From Oscillospiraceae bacterium (GTDB lineage Bacteria > Bacillota > Clostridia > Oscillospirales > Ruminococcaceae), in contig JAFQUQ010000035.1 in assembly GCA_017408395.1 (NCBI GenBank), positions 1-41,098 on the forward strand: DNA of 41,098 nucleotides. The letters are read 5' to 3'. A model generated the notes under the pieces. That model was not told the origin of the DNA. It saw only the letters and a program-made list of their open reading frames with translations, and did not search any database. A program made the position numbers and the translations under genes. Each line of letters opens with the position of its first letter. Positions within the stretch are counted from its first letter, which is position 1. Shown here in pieces: positions 16,276 through 25,713 of this stretch.

Positions 16276-18033
16276 TTACGTTACCTCCCGTATGGTTTTC
16301 TTTATGCCCTCTTCAACCTCTTTGTCAAGCTGCTTGAACATTTCAAGGCAGTCGTTGGGGATGTCATATTTGATCTTTATCACCTTTTCAAAAAGTCCCG
16401 TTTCAAGCAGGGCAGCCGTGCTTACACCTGCCGCAACAGCCTTTTTGCAGTTCTCGTAAAGATTAAGGATAGACCCCATCATAAGATGCTGTTTTTCAAG
16501 GGGAACATAGGTATCGTCCTTATGGTAGGCATTCTGCTGAAGGAAGCCTACACGCACCGTTCTTGCAATTTCAATGATAAGCTTCTGGTCTTCGGGAAGA
16601 ACGTCGGAGCCGATAAGCTTTACGATCTCCATAAGCTTGTTTTCCTCGTGGAGAATTTTTGTAATTTCAAGACGGTATTTAAGGAAATCCTCATCGACAT
16701 TTTCAGTATAATAATCGGAAAGATCCTCCGTATATTCGGAGTAGCTGTCGTTCCAGTTTATAGCAGGGTAATGTCTTGCGTATGCAAGCGCCTTGTCAAG
16801 CGCCCAGAAGCAGCGTACAAAACGCTTTGTATTCTGTGTTACAGGCTCGGAGAAGTCCGAACCCTGAGGTGATACCGCACCGATTATCGAAACAGAGCCT
16901 TCCGCACCGTTTAAGCTTTCAACATAGCCTGCTCTTTCGTAGAATTCGGAAATTCTCGACGGCAGATATGCAGGGAAGCCTTCCTCCGCAGGCATTTCTT
17001 CAAGACGTCCGCTGATTTCACGGAGCGCTTCCGCCCATCTGGAGGTTGAGTCAGCCATTATTGCAATATGATAACCCATATCACGGTAATATTCAGCAAG
17101 GGTGATACCCGTATAAATTGAAGCCTCTCTTGCCGCAACAGGCATATTTGACGTATTTGCAATAAGCACGGTACGGTCTGTAAGTGCCTTGCCCGTTCTC
17201 GGGTCTACAAGCTCGGAAAATTCTTCAAGAACCTGAGTCATTTCGTTTCCGCGCTCGCCGCAGCCTATATAAACGATAATATCTGCGTCGCACCATTTTG
17301 CAAGCTGGTGCTGGGTCATGGTCTTGCCTGTGCCGAAGCCGCCGGGAACTGCGGCAGTACCGCCCTTTGCAATAGGCAGTATCGTGTCGATTACACGCTG
17401 TCCCGTAATAAGGGGCTTTTCAATGGGCAGACGCTTTTTAAAGGGACGTGCCTGCTTGATAGGCCACTTCTGACAGAGAGTAAGCTCCTCAACTGTGCCG
17501 TCAGCCTTTTTAAGCTTCACAACAGTATCGTTTACCCTGTAGCTGCCGTTTTCAGCCGTCCATATAACCTCGCCCTTAAGGTCGGGGTGCACCATACATC
17601 TGTGCTCGATAACAGGAGTTTCGGGGCAGACAGCATAAATATCGCCGCCCTCAAGCATATCCCCTGTTTTTACTTTTATTGTAACATCAAACTTTTTTTC
17701 CATATCAAGGTGCGGAACTTCACTTCCCACGGAAATAAACGCACCGCTTGCCTCCTCCAGCTTTTTAAGGGGACGCTCAATTCCGTCGAAAATATTTGAA
17801 AGTATTCCGGGGCCTAAAGTCGCCGATACGGGCATACCGCTTCCCGTTACAGACTCGCCCGGTTTAAGGCCTGTTGTGGATTCGTAGACCTGAATGGTGG
17901 TTTCCTCGGCTGTGATGGAGATAACCTCGCCTACAAGCCTGTTTTCACCTGCATAAACCATTTCAAGCATACTGAAATCATCGGTATCCCTTACCTTTAC
18001 AACAGGACCGTTAATTGAATATATAGTGTTCAA
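16276..18033 (-). CDS. atpA: V/A-type ATP synthase catalytic subunit A
   Basis: 585 residues from a TTG (complement of 18031-18033). This start is chosen because AGGAGG lies 8 nt before it and the protein then opens [14 protein letters not shown] like its homologues. A longer frame to 18111 would run through the subunit E gene. The P-loop GGFGTGKT is at residues 231-238; the bulge domain typical of A subunits lies before it, and [20 protein letters not shown] follows. It is the catalytic ATPase subunit of the A3B3 head, in a coupled operon with B and E. Confidence 0.97.
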   Translation of the reverse strand: MNTIYSINGPVVKVRDTDDFSMLEMVYAGENRLVGEVISITAEETTIQVYESTTGLKPGESVTGSGMPVSATLGPGILSNIFDGIERPLKKLEEASGAFISVGSEVPHLDMEKKFDVTIKVKTGDMLEGGDIYAVCPETPVIEHRCMVHPDLKGEVIWTAENGSYRVNDTVVKLKKADGTVEELTLCQKWPIKQARPFKKRLPIEKPLITGQRVIDTILPIAKGGTAAVPGGFGTGKTMTQHQLAKWCDADIIVYIGCGERGNEMTQVLEEFSELVDPRTGKALTDRTVLIANTSNMPVAAREASIYTGITLAEYYRDMGYHIAIMADSTSRWAEALREISGRLEEMPAEEGFPAYLPSRISEFYERAGYVESLNGAEGSVSIIGAVSPQGSDFSEPVTQNTKRFVRCFWALDKALAYARHYPAINWNDSYSEYTEDLSDYYTENVDEDFLKYRLEITKILHEENKLMEIVKLIGSDVLPEDQKLIIEIARTVRVGFLQQNAYHKDDTYVPLEKQHLMMGSILNLYENCKKAVAAGVSTAALLETGLFEKVIKIKYDIPNDCLEMFKQLDKEVEEGIKKTIREVT

Positions 18034-18052
18034 ATCAGTTTCCTCCTGCGTA

Positions 18053-18634
18053 TCACGCAAAGGCGTTAGCGGCAACGAATGCCTGTCTTTGTTCTTCAAT
18101 TGCAAGGTCAAAGGTCTTGTCGATTATCATACCCTTATCCTTACAGTAAACCGCAAGTCCGCCCAGCTTTATTGATTCATCTGCACAGAAAACCGTATCA
18201 GGCGATTTTACAACTTTTTTAAGAGCGTCGGCATACTTCATATCATCTGGTGAAAGACGCACCTCCGCACTGCCGTTTACATTAAGCAGAAGCAGTGTTT
18301 TGATAAGGCTGTCGGCGTAAGCATTGGTTTTTCTGTATTCCGCAAGACGCTCCTTCACCTGCTGAAAAATGCTGTCCGAAAGCTTGTCACGGTGAATGAG
18401 AATTTTTCTTTTCATATCAAGCTCAGCCGCAGAAATTTCCTTTACAAAGCCCGTACCGTTCTTTTTGCTTTTCTCGTTAAAATATTTTTCCGCCTTAAGC
18501 TCGGCCTCTGTTTCCGCTTCGGAAATTATCCTGCTCTTTTCTTCCTCCGCTTCTGCAAGCATAGCGGCAATTTTTTCGTCTACATCTTCATTTACCGCAG
18601 AAATAAACTTCTGCAGCTTTTTATCACTGAACAT
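18053..18634 (-). CDS. atpE: V/A-type ATP synthase subunit E (peripheral stalk)
   Basis: 193 residues. A long charged N-terminal helix (about 10-65, rich in Glu, Lys and Ala) is followed by a globular C-terminal domain with IKLGGLAVYCKDKGMIIDKTF, the typical subunit E ending that caps the A3B3 head. AAAGGAG precedes the ATG. With the G/H subunit it builds the stator stalk. Confidence 0.9.
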   Translation of the reverse strand: MFSDKKLQKFISAVNEDVDEKIAAMLAEAEEEKSRIISEAETEAELKAEKYFNEKSKKNGTGFVKEISAAELDMKRKILIHRDKLSDSIFQQVKERLAEYRKTNAYADSLIKTLLLLNVNGSAEVRLSPDDMKYADALKKVVKSPDTVFCADESIKLGGLAVYCKDKGMIIDKTFDLAIEEQRQAFVAANAFA

Positions 18635-18652
18635 TCTGACTGCTCCTTTTCA

Positions 18653-18961
18653 TCAGAGTTTAAGCCCGATGGCCGACTCAATATAGCGTGAAATATTTTC
18701 GGTAATATCCGAAGTCGAGTGACGGTCGGGTATTTCAAGAATAAGCGGTGATTTTCTGTTGAGTTTAAGGTCGTGCACCGTTTCACTGCACATATTCACA
18801 AGCTTTTCCGTAATAAGTATAACGGCATTGTTCTTATCCTCCATAGCCTCAAGAAGCTTTTCCTTTACTTCCTCACGCTCGTGAACGACTACGCCGTCAA
18901 TTCCCGCAAGACGCATTCCGATCCGTGTGTCAACATTGTCGCTTATCAGATAGAAACGCAT
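18653..18961 (-). CDS. atpF: V/A-type ATP synthase subunit F (central stalk)
   Basis: 102 residues with a Rossmann-like pattern beginning RFYLISDNVDTRIGMRLAGI and continuing with NNAVILITEKL, the hallmark of subunit F. It sits on subunit D in the rotor. A weak GAGAGGTG ribosome site precedes the ATG. The position between K and E fits the usual operon order. Confidence 0.92.
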   Translation of the reverse strand: MRFYLISDNVDTRIGMRLAGIDGVVVHEREEVKEKLLEAMEDKNNAVILITEKLVNMCSETVHDLKLNRKSPLILEIPDRHSTSDITENISRYIESAIGLKL

Positions 18962-18974
18962 ACCTACACCTCTC

Positions 18975-19412
18975 TTAAATAAATATCATAAGCAGTGCAA
19001 CGATAAATCCGTAAAGTGCACAGCCTTCTCCAAGAGCAACGAAGATAAGAGCCTTTGAGAAGGACTTGGGGTCCTCGCTTACAGCACCGATAGCGGCAGG
19101 TGCGGCAGCTGCTACGGCAATACCGCCGCCGATTGAGCCAAGACCTACTGCAAGTGCTGCTGCAAGATAAGCCATACCGTTATCTGATGCAGCTTCTTCA
19201 GCTTCAGCCGTTGCAGCGGCAGGTGCAGCTGCTTCAGCATAAGCGTCCATTGCAAAAGGAGCCGCTACCGTACACATTACCATTACACCGAGAAATGTGC
19301 ACACATTTCCGATAATAGCTCTCTTAAACGACTTCTTTTTCTTTATTGCGTAAACCACAGGAAGTGCAAGAAGTCCTACAATCAGCACGGGAAGTAAAAA
19401 AACATACAGCAT
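18975..19412 (-). CDS. atpK: V/A-type ATP synthase subunit K (c-ring proteolipid) with extra N-terminal helices
   Basis: 145 residues from the ATG at 19412, preceded by TGGAGG. An upstream TTG at 19427 is rejected because it overlaps that ribosome site. Two hydrophobic segments (about 2-23 and 32-52) and an Ala/Glu-rich linker (53-80) come first. The c-subunit hairpin then follows: helix 80-110 with GLGSIGGGIAV and helix 119-145 with the ion-binding glutamate E129 in ALGEGCALYGF. The Gln and Thr that accompany sodium binding in Enterococcus NtpK are not apparent, so protons are the likelier ion (inference). Similar long K subunits occur in Clostridia. Confidence 0.9.
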   Translation of the reverse strand: MLYVFLLPVLIVGLLALPVVYAIKKKKSFKRAIIGNVCTFLGVMVMCTVAAPFAMDAYAEAAAPAAATAEAEEAASDNGMAYLAAALAVGLGSIGGGIAVAAAAPAAIGAVSEDPKSFSKALIFVALGEGCALYGFIVALLMIFI

Positions 19413-19430
19413 AACATATTCCTCCAAAAA

Positions 19431-21368
19431 TCATTCTATGTTTTCATCATAGTTTATCTTAACAGGTGTAAACGGTCTTCCGTCGCCTGAATAGAAGCGT
19501 GAGAAAATCTCGTAGAATTCAAGTCTCAGCGTCTGTATTCCAACCAGCAGACCCTCTATGCCCATTACAAAAATATTGCCTATAACAATTACTATCGGTA
19601 CAGCTGCGGCAGATACCTGCTCAGCCAGAGCCATTACAACCAGCATCATTGAAGCGTGGGAAAGTACGAAACCGCCTATTCTTACAAAGGAGAGCGTGTT
19701 TGTAGCATAACCCAGCAGGAACTCAAACACCTCAAAGAAGTTTGAAGCGATAAAGTCAACTATGCCGCCCTCGGCTTCGTATTTTTTTCCTCTCACCCAG
19801 TTTGCAAGCGGCTCACGCAGGAACATCATTATCAGCGGCAGAATTATAAACACCGCCACATAAACCGGCGAGAATATCTTCATTCCCAGCAGAGTTCCCA
19901 CAGCACCGAAAAGTATCGAGCCGAAGAACATAAGCCCTGCAATACCGTTGTTTCCGAAAAGAGCTTCGGCATAGTGCTTGTTCTTTATGCCCATAACAAT
20001 GTTTATCATAATCGAGATAAGCATTATCAGCACACCTATCGCAATCGCTGCAACCAGTATCGGTGCAACGTTGTGCATAATCTTAAACGGCAGGAAGGTT
20101 ATTCCCAGCGACTCGTACACAGGGTCAAGCAGCTCTTCATATCCGAACACGCTTCCGTAAAGCAGTCCGAACACCGCACCCGAAATGCCCACTCTTGTCA
20201 GAATAGGACCAAGCGCAATCTTTTTAAACTTCCACAGCAGCGCTCCCGCTATTGCAAGAACAAGTCCCTGTCCCACGTCGCCGAACATTATTCCGAACAG
20301 CAGAGTATACGTCACCGCAACAAAAGCCGTAGGGTTTATGCCGTTATAGGACGGCAGACCGTACATCTCAACAAACATCGAGAACGGCTGTGTGAATTTG
20401 TTGTTCTTAAGCTTGACGGGAGGCTGAAGCTTTCCGTTTGCGTCCGCAGGCTGCATAAGCACCGACACGCTTTCCATTTCGTCAAACAAATCCATAAACC
20501 GCTCCGATTCACTTTTCGGAACAAAGCCGATTATGTGGAATTTATCCTCCATCACGGCAACCATTCTTCTCAGGTCAAAGGTATCGTGCTGTGATTTATA
20601 GAGGGAGAAAAGCTTGTCAAGGAACGGCTTTTCCTTTTCCACGACGCTGTTTATTTCTTGGATATAATTTTCAAAATTCGCCCTGTTTTCATCTATCATC
20701 GCCGACAGCTCCGTAAGAGCGTCCTCGGTGTTGCCGTGAACAAAATCCGCAATCCTCATTCTCTCAAAGTACAGCGAATCGAAAATCTCATCCGTTTCAG
20801 CCGCACAGGACACGGGGGTAAAGAAAAATCCCCAGTAATACTCTTCTTCCTGTGTAAAGGGAGTAAAATAAAACAGCTTATCCTCATAGTAAGGCAGTTT
20901 TTCGTAGCTGTCAGCAGGCAGTCTTCCGAAGCGTACCTTTATATATTCACAGGAAAAAATCTTCTGCATATCAATATCAAGACCCGTCAGGTGATTGACC
21001 TGCTCCAGTGCCTTTTCGTAAGCCTTGAGCTTCTCCTCAGCAGCCTTTCTGTCTGCAATAAGACCGTTGAGCCTGTTCTTTAAAGCATTAAGATGTCTTT
21101 CGTGCTTACGCATATCTGTATTTTCAATATCGCTGTAATCCGCACCCTCGTATTTTATCTTTGCCGCAGAGGATATTTCACCAAGCAGTCTCAGTATGGA
21201 AACGTATGGATTTTCCTCTTTAAGGGTACCGTAGCCGCCGTCGGAGCTGCTGTGATTTGAGGCAGGCTCCATATGGAAACAGCCGCACTCGCTGAGTATG
21301 TCCAGCACGGGGTCAAGCTCCGATGTCAGTCCCGCAATGTTGACAAACTCCATTTTTTCTATTGACAT
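19431..21368 (-). CDS. atpI: V/A-type ATP synthase subunit I (membrane stator, a-type)
   Basis: 645 residues. The N-terminal half (about 1-345) is cytoplasmic, with coiled-coil regions. The C-terminal half has about seven or eight membrane helices, including FGIMFGDVGQGL and the NTLSFVRIGGFVLSHASM stretch, whose arginine is the conserved residue facing the c-ring glutamate. It forms the ion half-channels and links to the peripheral stalks. The start ATG opens MSIEKMEFVNIAG as in homologues. It stands 18 nt before subunit K and after subunit C. Confidence 0.95.
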   Translation of the reverse strand: MSIEKMEFVNIAGLTSELDPVLDILSECGCFHMEPASNHSSSDGGYGTLKEENPYVSILRLLGEISSAAKIKYEGADYSDIENTDMRKHERHLNALKNRLNGLIADRKAAEEKLKAYEKALEQVNHLTGLDIDMQKIFSCEYIKVRFGRLPADSYEKLPYYEDKLFYFTPFTQEEEYYWGFFFTPVSCAAETDEIFDSLYFERMRIADFVHGNTEDALTELSAMIDENRANFENYIQEINSVVEKEKPFLDKLFSLYKSQHDTFDLRRMVAVMEDKFHIIGFVPKSESERFMDLFDEMESVSVLMQPADANGKLQPPVKLKNNKFTQPFSMFVEMYGLPSYNGINPTAFVAVTYTLLFGIMFGDVGQGLVLAIAGALLWKFKKIALGPILTRVGISGAVFGLLYGSVFGYEELLDPVYESLGITFLPFKIMHNVAPILVAAIAIGVLIMLISIMINIVMGIKNKHYAEALFGNNGIAGLMFFGSILFGAVGTLLGMKIFSPVYVAVFIILPLIMMFLREPLANWVRGKKYEAEGGIVDFIASNFFEVFEFLLGYATNTLSFVRIGGFVLSHASMMLVVMALAEQVSAAAVPIVIVIGNIFVMGIEGLLVGIQTLRLEFYEIFSRFYSGDGRPFTPVKINYDENIE

Positions 21369-21386
21369 TCCTGTACGTCACCCCTT

Positions 21387-22430
21387 TTATATGACAAGTA
21401 ATTCTTCTATCTCTTTTGAAGGCACACCGTAGCGTACCCCCTCGATTATGCTTATGATATTTCTGAGCTCTATCCCTCTCAGATACATAAACGAATAAAC
21501 GCTCACCGCCGCACTTGACGAGGTTTTAAGCGCAAGCTTCGCATATTTAAGACGGAGCAGGTTTGCATTTCTTTCAAGGTCGTTCATATTACAGCCCATT
21601 TCTTCAACAAGCCTGCCGTAGTAGGTTTTTGAGAAACGTCTGATAAACTCCGCTTCATCGGGAGCACTGTAAATCTCCCTTTGCTTTGCCGCAGAAAGTC
21701 TTCCGCTGAAGGGGAGCATTATTTTTTCGATTTCCTCTTCATTTTCACCGAAAAACGCCGTCATACGGTAGGCATTTATAACGTTGATAAGGTCAACGTC
21801 GGTGAGTATCATAGAGTTTATGCTGTCAGCCTCTTTTCTGCCGTAGCCCGAAACCGCCTTCTCAATTCTTCCGATAAGGTATGTCCTCAGCTTGATTTCG
21901 CACACCGAAAAATCAACTCTGCCGTTTGCGTCGGCACGCTCATCCTTAAGCACGTCATAATACGGCGTCTTTTTAAGAAACACAAGCAGCTCATCAAATG
22001 AGCGTATCTTTGCAATTTCGATAAGGTCAAATGAAGCGTATCTGTTTATATAAATCGGCAGCTCGGTTATCTGCGAATCAGACTTTGCATTTATATAGCG
22101 AAGGCAGCTTAAAATCACGTCTACCTCCGCCTCTATTATCATATGATTGTAAAACTCGGTACGCCCGATATTTTCAAAATCGGTTATCCTGAAATAGGTT
22201 TCAAAATTATGCCTTCTCAGCAGGCTCTCCAGCAGACCTCTGTGAATCATCACCGTATCCACCGACGCAAGCGTCTTTCCGTAATGGGTATTTTTCTTAA
22301 GATACTCCGCAATTTCGGAAACGCTGTCATAGGAGGCAAGCTGAGCGTAATCCTCCGCCGAAAGCCTTTTGCCGTACATAGCCCTTATCTTTGCAACGGT
22401 GGCATTATGTCTGCGGTTGTTTATTCTCAT
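21387..22430 (-). CDS. atpC: V/A-type ATP synthase subunit C (rotor connector)
   Basis: 347 residues from ATG at 22430; AAAGGGAC is well spaced for it, whereas the upstream in-frame GTG at 22436 is not needed. It is all helical, with a repeated three-part pattern, and ends with MYLRGIELRNIISIIEGVRYG, the signature of the V-ATPase C/AC39 family. It joins the central stalk to the c-ring. Confidence 0.93.
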   Translation of the reverse strand: MRINNRRHNATVAKIRAMYGKRLSAEDYAQLASYDSVSEIAEYLKKNTHYGKTLASVDTVMIHRGLLESLLRRHNFETYFRITDFENIGRTEFYNHMIIEAEVDVILSCLRYINAKSDSQITELPIYINRYASFDLIEIAKIRSFDELLVFLKKTPYYDVLKDERADANGRVDFSVCEIKLRTYLIGRIEKAVSGYGRKEADSINSMILTDVDLINVINAYRMTAFFGENEEEIEKIMLPFSGRLSAAKQREIYSAPDEAEFIRRFSKTYYGRLVEEMGCNMNDLERNANLLRLKYAKLALKTSSSAAVSVYSFMYLRGIELRNIISIIEGVRYGVPSKEIEELLVI

Positions 22431-22443
22431 AGGCACCGTCCCT

Positions 22444-22755
22444 TTAGCCGCTTATTACAGCGTTGAAAATTTTATCTTCCCATTCCTTGTGTCTGCTGTT
22501 GTAGATCTCGTCAAGCCTTCCGATACCCTCATCGCACTTCTTATTGATTTCGGCAAACCTTTCATCCGCAAGACGGCGTTCATCATCAGCCATCTTCTTA
22601 AGACGCTCATCAGCTTCCTTCATTTTGCCTTCAATAAGATTTTTTCTCTCGGCAGCAGCGTCGTCAACGATTTTTTTCTTCTGTTTTTCCGCTTCTGCAA
22701 TCTTTTCCTTTGCACTGCGGTCAATTTCGATAATGCTGCTGATAATATCGTCCAT
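22444..22755 (-). CDS. V/A-type ATP synthase subunit G/H-like peripheral stalk protein
   Basis: 103 residues from ATG at 22755, preceded by AAAGGGG. A longer frame to 22827 has no ribosome site. Nearly the entire protein is a charged coiled coil (residues about 10-95; EKIAEAEKQKKKIVDDAAAE), as in the G/H subunit (NtpF in Enterococcus) that pairs with subunit E. It is the first gene of the ATPase operon. The 87-nt gap before it contains a weak stem without a T-run, so transcription may continue from the PFL gene. Confidence 0.85.
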   Translation of the reverse strand: MDDIISSIIEIDRSAKEKIAEAEKQKKKIVDDAAAERKNLIEGKMKEADERLKKMADDERRLADERFAEINKKCDEGIGRLDEIYNSRHKEWEDKIFNAVISG

Positions 22756-22842
22756 GACTATGACCCCTTTGTAAAATTCATTTATATGTGACGAATACCC
22801 GTACACTTTCATCAAGTGCACAGGCATTCGGTACCATCTTTA

Positions 22843-24198
22843 TCAGTTCTTTAAGCTGTGAAGAGGCGCAGGAATCTGACCGCCCCTGTTGATAAACTTG
22901 GACGGTGAATATTTGTTGATATTCATAACGGGACCCTTGCCGAAAAGACCGCCCCAATCAAGGAATTCGCCTTCCTTCATACCGATTGCGGGGATAACTC
23001 TTACAGCGGTAGTCTTGCTGTTTACCATACCGATAGCAGCTTCGTCTGCAATAAGACCTGAAATAACATCAGCAGGTGTATCGCCCGGAACAACGATCAT
23101 ATCAAGACCAACGGAGCATACTGCTGTCATTGCTTCAAGCTTTTCAATGCTCAGTGAGCCGCATACAGCTGCGTCGATCATACCTGCGTCCTCGGAAACA
23201 GGGATAAACGCACCCGAAAGACCGCCTATTCTTGAGCATGCCATTACGCCGCCCTTCTTTACTGCGTCGTTGAGAAGAGCAAGTGTTGCAGTTGTACCGC
23301 AGGCACCGCAGCTCTCAAGTCCGATCTCTTCAAGGATGTGTGCAACGCTGTCGCCTACTGCAGGAGTAGGAGCAAGTGAAAGGTCAACTATTCCGAAAGG
23401 AACGCCCAGTCTCTTTGAAGCTGTAACGCCTACGAGCTGACCTACTCTTGTGATCTTGTATGCAGTCTTCTTGATAATATCGGAAATCTGTGTAATATCA
23501 GCGTCAGGGTACTTTGAAAGTGCGGAACGCACAACGCCCGGACCAGATACGCCTACGTTTATGATACAGTCAGTTTCGCCGACGCCGTGGAAAGCGCCTG
23601 CCATAAACGGATTATCGTCAACCGCATTGCAGAATACAACAAGCTTTGCCGCACCGAAGCACTTGTCGTCAACAGTTCTTTCAGCGCACTCTCTTACAAT
23701 ACCGCCCATAAGCTTACAAGCGTCAAGGTTGATGCCTGTCTTTGTTGAGCCGATGTTTACGGAAGAACAAACGCAGGTAGTTGATGCAAGAGCCTCAGGG
23801 ATTGAACGGATAAGTCTTTCGTCGCCTGCGGAAAAGCCCTTCTGAACAAGAGCGGAGTAACCGCCGATAAGGTTTACGCCGACAGCCTTTGCAGCCTTTT
23901 CCATCGTAAGAGCAAACTTAACGGGGCTTGCATTGCAGGCAGCGGAAACGATAGCAATAGGCGTTACGGAAAGACGCTTATTGATAATCGGAATACCGTA
24001 TTCTTTTTCGATGTCCTCGCCTACTCTTACAAGGTTCTGCGCACAGCGTGTGATCTTGTCATAAACCTTTTCACAGGCCTTGTCAATGTCGCTGTCGATG
24101 CAGTCAAGCAGGGAGACACCCATTGTAATTGTTCTGATGTCAAGACACTCGTCCTGAATCATTCGTATGGTTTCAAGTATATCATGTACGTTAAGCAT
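22843..24198 (-). CDS. PFL family protein (UPF0210)
   Basis: 451 residues from ATG at 24198, chosen because TAGGAG lies just before it; an upstream TTG at 24204 overlaps that site. The family is known for distant similarity to pyruvate formate-lyase-type glycyl-radical folds, and its function is unknown. Conserved-looking stretches include [16 protein letters not shown] near the start, [19 protein letters not shown], and the cysteine-containing [27 protein letters not shown]0210 genes are nearly always next to a UPF0237 ACT gene, as here. It is cytoplasmic; no membrane helix is visible. Confidence 0.93.
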   Translation of the reverse strand: MLNVHDILETIRMIQDECLDIRTITMGVSLLDCIDSDIDKACEKVYDKITRCAQNLVRVGEDIEKEYGIPIINKRLSVTPIAIVSAACNASPVKFALTMEKAAKAVGVNLIGGYSALVQKGFSAGDERLIRSIPEALASTTCVCSSVNIGSTKTGINLDACKLMGGIVRECAERTVDDKCFGAAKLVVFCNAVDDNPFMAGAFHGVGETDCIINVGVSGPGVVRSALSKYPDADITQISDIIKKTAYKITRVGQLVGVTASKRLGVPFGIVDLSLAPTPAVGDSVAHILEEIGLESCGACGTTATLALLNDAVKKGGVMACSRIGGLSGAFIPVSEDAGMIDAAVCGSLSIEKLEAMTAVCSVGLDMIVVPGDTPADVISGLIADEAAIGMVNSKTTAVRVIPAIGMKEGEFLDWGGLFGKGPVMNINKYSPSKFINRGGQIPAPLHSLKN

Positions 24199-24235
24199 AA
24201 GCAACTCCTAAAGTGTATTTTTTGCCGAATCTTAG

Positions 24236-24505
24236 TCATACGCTGTGCATTGTGTTGAAAATTTCCTCATGCATAGTGTGAATTTTAAGACCGAGTTCAT
24301 CGCCAAGCTGGGACATTCTGTCAGTAAGCTCTGTGAAATTCTTGTTGAGCTTGGAAATATCAACAAGCATTATCATAGCGAACATATCCTGAAGAACGCT
24401 CTGTGTAACCTCGATTACGTTTGCGTTGTATTCTGTGCAGATACCGCTTACCTTTGTAAGAATTCCAACGGTATCCTTGCCGATAACAGTAATAACAGCT
24501 CTCAT
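24236..24505 (-). CDS. ACT domain-containing protein (UPF0237)
   Basis: 89 residues forming one ACT domain: VITVIGKDTVGILTKVSGI at about 4-22, then NVIEVTQSVLQDMFAMIMLVD. ACT domains bind small ligands, usually amino acids, so this may be the ligand-sensing partner of the UPF0210 protein encoded 37 nt downstream. AAAGGTAGG precedes the ATG. The leader before it can form two competing hairpins, one shaped like a terminator. Confidence 0.93.
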   Translation of the reverse strand: MRAVITVIGKDTVGILTKVSGICTEYNANVIEVTQSVLQDMFAMIMLVDISKLNKNFTELTDRMSQLGDELGLKIHTMHEEIFNTMHSV

Positions 24506-24611
24506 TTGAATGACCTACCTTTCCTGATTTGGCTTTTACGCCGAAAAAAACTGCGTATACAGCCAAACCACGCAGAAAAATCTGCACCGTAATATACATA
24601 TTAAAATACAT
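24506..24611 (-). promoter_or_regulatory. Leader of the ACT gene with possible attenuator
   Basis: Read on the minus strand: CTGCGT (from 24575) pairs with ACGCAG (to 24551), followed by seven Ts (24550-24544), a terminator shape upstream of the ACT gene. Its loop contains TTTGGCT (24567-24561), which can instead pair with AGCCAAA (24534-24528) beyond the T-run, giving an alternative fold. A small GCAGA/TCTGC hairpin lies earlier. No short leader peptide rich in one amino acid is seen. No known riboswitch class is recognised. Confidence 0.45.
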
Positions 24612-24616
24612 CGTTA

Positions 24617-24645
24617 ATTATATCACACATTGCCAAAAAATAAAA
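24617..24645 (-). promoter_or_regulatory. Probable promoter of the ACT-PFL(-ATPase) unit
   Basis: Minus strand: extended -10 TGATATAAT (TATAAT is the complement of 24617-24622); the -35 region is poor (TTTTAT). Transcription would start about 100 nt before the ACT ATG. Confidence 0.5.
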
Positions 24646-24687
24646 GGCATAAATCAAACAAATTTGTGCTGTTTTTTATGAATTATT

Positions 24688-24717
24688 ATGACATTTTTCA
24701 GTAAAATGTGATATAAT
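24688..24717 (+). promoter_or_regulatory. Sigma-A promoter of the PHP gene
   Basis: ATGACA at 24688-24693, 18-nt spacer, TATAAT at 24712-24717 with a TG extension, about 30 nt before the ATG. Confidence 0.7.
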
Positions 24718-24747
24718 GTATTTATCACGAAATTAAGGAGCTTCAAT

Positions 24748-25599
24748 ATGAATCTTATGGACTGCCATACACACACTCAATTCTCCGTTGACTCGGAGGC
24801 AGATATAAATGAAATGCTTGAAAAAGCCTGTGCAACGGGACTTGCGGCATACGCCGTGACCGACCACGCCGAATGTAACCGCTGGTATTCTGCCGAGCAT
24901 TACGCCGACGACCCTACCTACCCCTACTACAACTTCGGGGACGACTTTGAAAACTCCGTTTCTTCCGTAACAAAGCTTAAAGAAAAGTACGAGGGCAGGC
25001 TTAATTTAATCTGCGGTACGGAAATGGGACAGGCTACCCACAATTTTGAAATTGCCGAAAAAATCATCTCGGACAGCCGTCTGGACTTTGTTATCGGCTC
25101 AATGCACCAGCTTCCACGCACGGAGGATTTTGCTTTTCTTGATTATGGTGCAATGTCAGAGGATGAAATATACGCCCTTGCGGAAAGATATTTTCTCGAA
25201 ATACACAAGCTCTGCCAGTGGGGAAAATTCGACGTTCTCGGACACCTCACCTATAATCTGCGCTACATAAAAGGCAACGCAGGCATTGACCTTGACATCA
25301 CACGCTTTGACGAAGTAATCGCTGAAAGCTTACGTCTGCTTGCCGAAAAAGGCAGAGGCATTGAAATAAACACCTCGGGCTACCGTCAGAAATACGGCGA
25401 CTCCTTCCCTTCCCTCAAATATGTAAAGCTGTTCCGTGACCTGGGCGGCGAAATCATTTCAGTAGGCTCCGACGCTCACACCGTTGAGGATCTGGGCAAA
25501 AACGTAAAGGACGGCGCCGAAACCGCACTTGCGGCAGGCTTTAGGCACCTGTGTTATTTTAAGGAGAGAAAACCGCAGTTTATTAAAATTGACGGGTAA
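24748..25599 (+). CDS. PHP-domain phosphatase, HisJ (histidinol-phosphatase) family
   Basis: 283 residues. PHP metal motifs are present: DCHTHTQFS at 5-13, VTDHAE at about 38-43, an internal GTEMG, GSMHQ, GHLTYNLRY, and SVGSDAHT near the C-terminus. Length and motif order fit HisJ-type histidinol-phosphate phosphatases (last-but-one step of histidine synthesis), but related PHP proteins have other substrates, so the substrate is inferred. AAGGAG precedes the ATG. No his operon surrounds it; an unlinked HisA gene lies 10 kb away. Confidence 0.85.
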   Translation: MNLMDCHTHTQFSVDSEADINEMLEKACATGLAAYAVTDHAECNRWYSAEHYADDPTYPYYNFGDDFENSVSSVTKLKEKYEGRLNLICGTEMGQATHNFEIAEKIISDSRLDFVIGSMHQLPRTEDFAFLDYGAMSEDEIYALAERYFLEIHKLCQWGKFDVLGHLTYNLRYIKGNAGIDLDITRFDEVIAESLRLLAEKGRGIEINTSGYRQKYGDSFPSLKYVKLFRDLGGEIISVGSDAHTVEDLGKNVKDGAETALAAGFRHLCYFKERKPQFIKIDG

Positions 25600-25617
25600 A
25601 TAAAATTCATTTTGCTA

Positions 25618-25646
25618 TGGACTTTTCCGAATAAATGTGGTATACT
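25618..25646 (+). promoter_or_regulatory. Promoter of the Lrp/aminotransferase unit
   Basis: TGGACT at 25618-25623, 17-nt spacer, TATACT at 25641-25646 with an extended -10 TG. About 65 nt before the Lrp-family start. Confidence 0.6.
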
Positions 25647-25713
25647 GTTTGTTAATATTGCAAGGTTTAAAGATAAATCCTGCAAAATCTATAAAGTAAG
25701 GATGGGTATAACT

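Noticed and set aside
18034-18111. Longer N-terminus for ATPase subunit A
   Set aside because: It would overlap the subunit E gene and lacks a ribosome site; the TTG at 18033 has AGGAGG at good spacing and fits homologues.
24360-24611. Leader peptide for the ACT gene attenuator
   Set aside because: The frame that opens in the leader does not stop before the ACT gene but runs on inside it for 83 codons, with no run of one regulatory amino acid, so classic peptide attenuation is unlikely.
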